From: Phycisphaerales bacterium
Lineage (GTDB): Bacteria > Planctomycetota > Phycisphaerae > Sedimentisphaerales > Anaerobacaceae
Direction of reading: 5' to 3'
DNA length: 54,337 nt
Assembly (NCBI GenBank): GCA_020352215.1
Contig: CP070675.1
Coordinates: 3,740,258-3,794,594 of the forward strand
Below, piece by piece: positions 50,785-54,337 of this stretch (the stretch's first letter is position 1; each line of letters opens with the position of its first letter). The translations under genes and the position numbers were made by a program. Under the pieces are notes generated by a model. That model was not told the origin of the DNA. It did no database searches and saw nothing but the letters and a program-made list of their open reading frames with translations.

Positions 50785-52314
50785 TCAAAGTTTCCTGTCG
50801 AGCTTCCGGTAGCTGATAGCCTCGGCGATGTGTTCCGGCCGGATATTGTCGCTGCCTGCGAGGTCGGCAATCGTGCGAGCGACTTTGCAGATTTTGTCGT
50901 GAGCGCGGGCGGATAGGCCGAACTCCGTCATCGCCTGCCGTAACATCAGCTCACTTGCGGAATCGAGCTTGCAGAACTTCTCGGCTTGCTTGTGGCTCAT
51001 CCTCGCGTTGGTGTAGGTAGCCCCGTCTCCGAAGCGATTCGTTTGAATCGCCCTGGCGGCGACAACGTCCTCTCTCATCTTGGCCGAATCGAGCTGGGTG
51101 GACTTCGATCTCAGTTTGCTGAAACTTATCGTGGGCACCTCAATATGAATATCAATCCTGTCCACCAACGGCCCGGAGACTTTTGACAAGTAGCGCGCGA
51201 TCTGGCCCGGCGTGCACTTGCATCGTCGAAAATCGCTGCCAAAGTAGCCGCAGGGACATGGATTCATCGCCGCGACGAGCATGAATTGAGCCGGAAATCT
51301 GATCGTCTTCCTTGCGCGTGAGACGATGACATAGCCATCCTCCAGAGGCTGGCGTATCATCTCAAGAACGTGGCGTGGGAATTCGACAAACTCATCGAGA
51401 AATAGTATTCCAAAATGAGCCAATGACAGTTCTCCCGGTCGGGGCATTGTCCCGCCGCCGATCAAGGCCGGGCCGCTCGCGGTGTGGTGCGGCATCCGAA
51501 CGGGCCGAGTGGCGAGCAACGCCCTGCCTCTATCCAGAAGCCCGACCGAGGAATACACACGGGTAGTCTCAAGCGATTCGGCCAGACTCAAAGGCGGCAG
51601 AATAGTTGCCAATCTTTGGGCCACCATTGTCTTGCCGGCCCCCGGCGGACCTATCATTATGATGTTGTGTCCCCCTGCGGCGGCCACCGTCAGTGCGCGC
51701 TTGACATTCTCCTGGCCCTTTACATCCGCAAAGTCCACCTCATATTTGGAGGCTACGTTGAACAACGCTTCGACATCAACCGCAGTTGTTTCGAGCAGCA
51801 ACTGCTCGGAAAGAGATCCCACCACCTGAGCAAGGGAACCGACGCCGAAGACCTCTATGTCCTGGACAACCGCGGCCTCGTTGGCATTGGCCAAAGGGAC
51901 AATCATCCGGCCAAAGCCGTTGGCGGCAGCCGTCATCGCCATGCTCAACACACCGTTGACCGGTCTTACCCTGCCGTCCAAAGCCAACTCGCCGACAATG
52001 ACAAAGTCTTTTATCGAGGGGCTTGCCAAGATGTTCTGGCCGATGAGCATGCCGAGGGCAATTGGCAAATCGAAGGCCGGCCCGACCTTCTTGACGTCCG
52101 CGGGCGCGAGGTTTATGAGCGACTGAGTCTTGGGGTATTTGTAGCCGCTGTTGACAATCGCGCTTTTGACCCTCTCGACGCTTTCTTTCACGGCGGCATC
52201 GGGCAGGCCTACGATGATGGATTTCTCGAAACCACCGCGGGCAACATCGACCTCGACCTCGCAGATTACGCCCTCGATGCCTTCGAGGGTTACGCTATGC
52301 AGTCTCGCGAGCAT
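50785..52314 (-). CDS. comM: YifB/ComM family AAA ATPase
   Basis: 509 residues from the ATG at 52314, which has GAGGAAG upstream (a longer frame to 52395 has none). N-terminal Lon-protease-like domain: LARLHSVTLEGIEGVICEVEVDVARGGF, INLAPADVKKVGPAFDLPIALGML. AAA core: Walker A GPPGAGKTM, Walker B GILFLDEFVEF, then the zinc-like NPCPCGYFGSDFRRCKC and VSGPLVDRIDIHIEV with the arginine finger region. C-terminal LSARAHDKICKVARTIADLAGS. In other bacteria ComM is a branch-migration helicase for natural transformation; whether this is so here is inference. Confidence 0.93.
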   Translation of the reverse strand: MLARLHSVTLEGIEGVICEVEVDVARGGFEKSIIVGLPDAAVKESVERVKSAIVNSGYKYPKTQSLINLAPADVKKVGPAFDLPIALGMLIGQNILASPSIKDFVIVGELALDGRVRPVNGVLSMAMTAAANGFGRMIVPLANANEAAVVQDIEVFGVGSLAQVVGSLSEQLLLETTAVDVEALFNVASKYEVDFADVKGQENVKRALTVAAAGGHNIIMIGPPGAGKTMVAQRLATILPPLSLAESLETTRVYSSVGLLDRGRALLATRPVRMPHHTASGPALIGGGTMPRPGELSLAHFGILFLDEFVEFPRHVLEMIRQPLEDGYVIVSRARKTIRFPAQFMLVAAMNPCPCGYFGSDFRRCKCTPGQIARYLSKVSGPLVDRIDIHIEVPTISFSKLRSKSTQLDSAKMREDVVAARAIQTNRFGDGATYTNARMSHKQAEKFCKLDSASELMLRQAMTEFGLSARAHDKICKVARTIADLAGSDNIRPEHIAEAISYRKLDRKL

Positions 52315-52442
52315 ATTGCTTCCTCGTTTTCTCACTTTAGAACGGCATTGTAGATTTTCCTCGATGCGGCTGCAAGCAATTTTGAGCCTTGGCAAGGACG
52401 AGGATATACGAAGTGCAGAGGTCGGTGCTGCGGGCTCTTCCG

Positions 52443-53852
52443 CTATTCTCTCCCGGATTCAAGCCGGATTCTGGCATATCGCAGGTTCGGGCCGTCGTCA
52501 GCGATGCCGAAAAGGTCGATAATATCCGACGGCTCCGAGCCCCCGCGCGGCGTGTTTGTGAAAAAACTTCGAAACGGATGCTTCAGAGCGATTCGGACAA
52601 AACGCGGTGTATAAGAGCCAGGATGTATCCGGCCGAGGTAGTTCCCAAAGACTCGTGTGTTCCCTTCGCTGCCGGTACCAGCGACGACAACAAACAGCTC
52701 GCCGCGAGGCCCGATGTGAAAGCGACCGTAGGAGGGGTGCAGAGCGGTTTTCTCCTGCCCGCTCTCAGCGAGAGTCCTCCTGGAGACTACGTTGCCGGCC
52801 CTGACTACTACATGCTCGAGATGGACCGTCATGGGTTGGCCGGCAAAGTACTTGTCTCGGATGAATTCGTACTGGAAGGGTCTTTTCAGATACAGAAGGT
52901 GAGCCGCACCGGAATCGTCCACATAGAGATCAAGATTTTGGATATGACCGCCAGTCTTCTCGACCGTGTCGACTTCAATCGGATCTGCAAAGCCGGCACT
53001 TCTGATATCACGAGTAAAGGTATAGAACAGTCGGCGGAACACATAGTCCCACTTGCGGTTGAGCTTCTCGAATTTGAATTTGCGCCATTCCTCGACCGGC
53101 TCGACGATGTCCCCGATAGCCATGACGTGTGCTGATCTATCGCGCAGAGCGACCTGCGGATAACAGGACCGGATAGGGAACTTGATTTTGCCTTTCGGAT
53201 GCCATTTGCCCTCGCGGTCGCAGTATGAGATGAATTGATCGCCGGTCTTCGCGTTGATATTCAGCAGCAACAACTCGCCGTTTGGCCCATCGGCGGCAAA
53301 GCCACGGTACGAGTGGTCGGTGAAATAGGTCCCATCGTCCCAGGCAGGGACATGCGTCTCGAACTCGGCGCCAAGGTTCGATGAGTCAAACTCCAGGACA
53401 AGGGGCCCACACGACCCATATTGGACACCGGCAGGTTCCGTAGACGGATTGACTGACAGAAAGACACGACCGTCGCCGAAGATCGCAATTGGACACGGCT
53501 CGCGCTGACGATATTCCTGCTCGCTCTGTGCGATTTTCCAGCCCTCTGTCGAACGGTGCCAGAGCTGCCACCGGGTATTGCACAGCGGCGGGACGTCCTT
53601 GCCCGTCTCGATTACCGATAGGAATACGTAGCCGCCGCGTCTGGCGATCACGGTCGAGCCGTAACACCACATAGGCCCGGCGCCGTTGTTTGCGGGAGTG
53701 TACCTGGTGACAACCTCCTCAGTCTCGGTAGTGCACCGCAGCCCGCCGGCGGTTGCAGAATCCGCCGTCCAGCCAACGGACGGCGTTGACCAGCAGAGTA
53801 TCCAGCCCAAAACGCCCGACACAAAAAAGGCAGCTATCGCATTTTGCTTCAT
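52443..53852 (-). CDS. Unassigned secreted protein, probable beta-propeller
   Basis: 469 residues from the ATG at 53852 (GGAG nine bases upstream; GTG 53864 is less likely). A signal peptide covers about 1-26. Repeated segments of the type CPIAIFGDGRVFLSVNP, YRGFAADGPNGELLLLNI, SCYPQVALRDRSAHVMAIG, IQNLDLYVDDSGAAHLLYL and YGRFHIGPRGELFVVVAG suggest a BNR- or sialidase-like propeller. The Asp-box (S-x-D-x-G-x-x-W) is not clear. Function unknown. Confidence 0.7.
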   Translation of the reverse strand: MKQNAIAAFFVSGVLGWILCWSTPSVGWTADSATAGGLRCTTETEEVVTRYTPANNGAGPMWCYGSTVIARRGGYVFLSVIETGKDVPPLCNTRWQLWHRSTEGWKIAQSEQEYRQREPCPIAIFGDGRVFLSVNPSTEPAGVQYGSCGPLVLEFDSSNLGAEFETHVPAWDDGTYFTDHSYRGFAADGPNGELLLLNINAKTGDQFISYCDREGKWHPKGKIKFPIRSCYPQVALRDRSAHVMAIGDIVEPVEEWRKFKFEKLNRKWDYVFRRLFYTFTRDIRSAGFADPIEVDTVEKTGGHIQNLDLYVDDSGAAHLLYLKRPFQYEFIRDKYFAGQPMTVHLEHVVVRAGNVVSRRTLAESGQEKTALHPSYGRFHIGPRGELFVVVAGTGSEGNTRVFGNYLGRIHPGSYTPRFVRIALKHPFRSFFTNTPRGGSEPSDIIDLFGIADDGPNLRYARIRLESGRE

Positions 53853-54003
53853 GGTCCACTCCACCGCGAATTAGCAATTGTCCCTTTATCCTAAGGCGCG
53901 CTACGCGCGCACGACAGAACAGATAAGCACGCCGACTATAACAACGGATGCAACAGTTGGCAATCCCAATGGTATGATGCGAGCAGGGCCGGCACGCTTC
54001 CGA

Positions 54004-54337
54004 TCATTCAGCCACGGGGGCGACACAGTAGATGTAAACGAGTGGTTCTGTCCCCGTGTTCTTGATGCTGTGGGTTGTGTGCGGCGGTATGTAGAAGGTC
54101 TTGCCCTGCCCGACTTCGTAGGCGCGCTCTTGCTCGCCGATCAGGGCGGTGCCCGCACCTGAGAGAAAAACGAGCAGCTCTTCATGGCCCTTTGTACTGT
54201 GCTGGCCCATAGCGCCTCCCGGTTGCAGGTACACACGGCCCGAGCGCATGCCCCGCGTCTGAGGCGTGCCATTCAGGAGCTGCTGGTACTCCGGCTTGTT
54301 ACTTAGATCAATGAGGAGCACCTGGTCGGCCGGGGCC
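54004..54337 (-). CDS. Cupin-domain protein, 5' end outside the window
   Basis: The frame is open to the window edge, so the GTG at 54321 may be internal and the gene may start beyond it. The visible 110 residues form one cupin barrel: the metal motif HSTKGHEELLVFLSGAG supplies two His and a Glu, and PPHTTHSIKNTG a third His. PGGAMGQHS starts the first conserved motif. Small cupins bind metals, sugars or organic acids; the substrate cannot be told. The next gene toward lower coordinates, on the same strand, is the unassigned secreted protein, with 151 bp between. Confidence 0.75.
   Translation of the reverse strand, partial: APADQVLLIDLSNKPEYQQLLNGTPQTRGMRSGRVYLQPGGAMGQHSTKGHEELLVFLSGAGTALIGEQERAYEVGQGKTFYIPPHTTHSIKNTGTEPLVYIYCVAPVAE

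Overview
The window looks like a piece of an anaerobic planctomycete chromosome, probably of the class Phycisphaerae. This is inferred from gene content, not from a marker gene. Pointers are secreted proteins ending in dockerin-like GDADG...VGPSDLN modules, a prepilin-type pseudopilin, a sulfatase, an alpha-L-rhamnosidase, a signal peptidase with large insertions, an HNH protein ending WSVELK, and a complete bacterial-type CODH/acetyl-CoA synthase gene set. No tRNA, rRNA, CRISPR array or insertion sequence was found.

Layout. 1-3.8 kb: the 3' part of an unrecognised gene, a degenerate purine-rich tandem repeat, a small gene broken by an in-frame stop, and a Tat-exported sulfatase. 3.9-21.0 kb: one long run of minus-strand genes. 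Read 5' to 3' it holds a small conserved protein, a ModE-like HTH regulator, a pseudopilin, a secreted dockerin-like protein, a membrane protein, an NTPase, a P-loop/MobA fusion, a DUF3786 protein, cooC, acsA, acsB, acsC, acsV, a second cooC-like gene, acsD and acsE. This is the carbonyl branch of the Wood-Ljungdahl pathway with its nickel-insertion and corrinoid-reactivation factors, next to molybdenum-cofactor and ModE-like genes. The formyl and methyl branch genes are not here.

21-26.3 kb: two secreted proteins sharing a duplicated C-terminal module, the first with an HExxH metalloprotease signature, then an HNH protein whose 3' end took part in the same duplication. 26.5-29.6 kb: cold-shock protein, HU and an expanded signal peptidase I. 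29.8-37 kb: GH78 rhamnosidase, an S41 peptidase fused to a glycoside-hydrolase-like domain, and hemL. 37-42 kb: a SurA/PpiD-like chaperone with two small membrane proteins, RNase III, a STAS protein and a small membrane protein. 42.7-45.5 kb: the most unusual gene, a membrane M50-like domain (HEMGH) fused to an enolase whose two domains are in reversed order, with almost every catalytic residue retained. 45.5-54.3 kb: FHA protein, aminotransferase, IPT lipoprotein, PQQ-propeller protein, YifB/ComM ATPase, a secreted protein and a truncated cupin.

The strongest candidate for something undescribed is the membrane-anchored, circularly permuted enolase at 42727-45462. Secondary candidates are the S41/glycosidase fusion, the expanded signal peptidase, the split ModE-like pair and the word-repeat hairpins inside the acs operon. 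Promoter, terminator and hairpin calls rest on reading the sequence by eye and are tentative.
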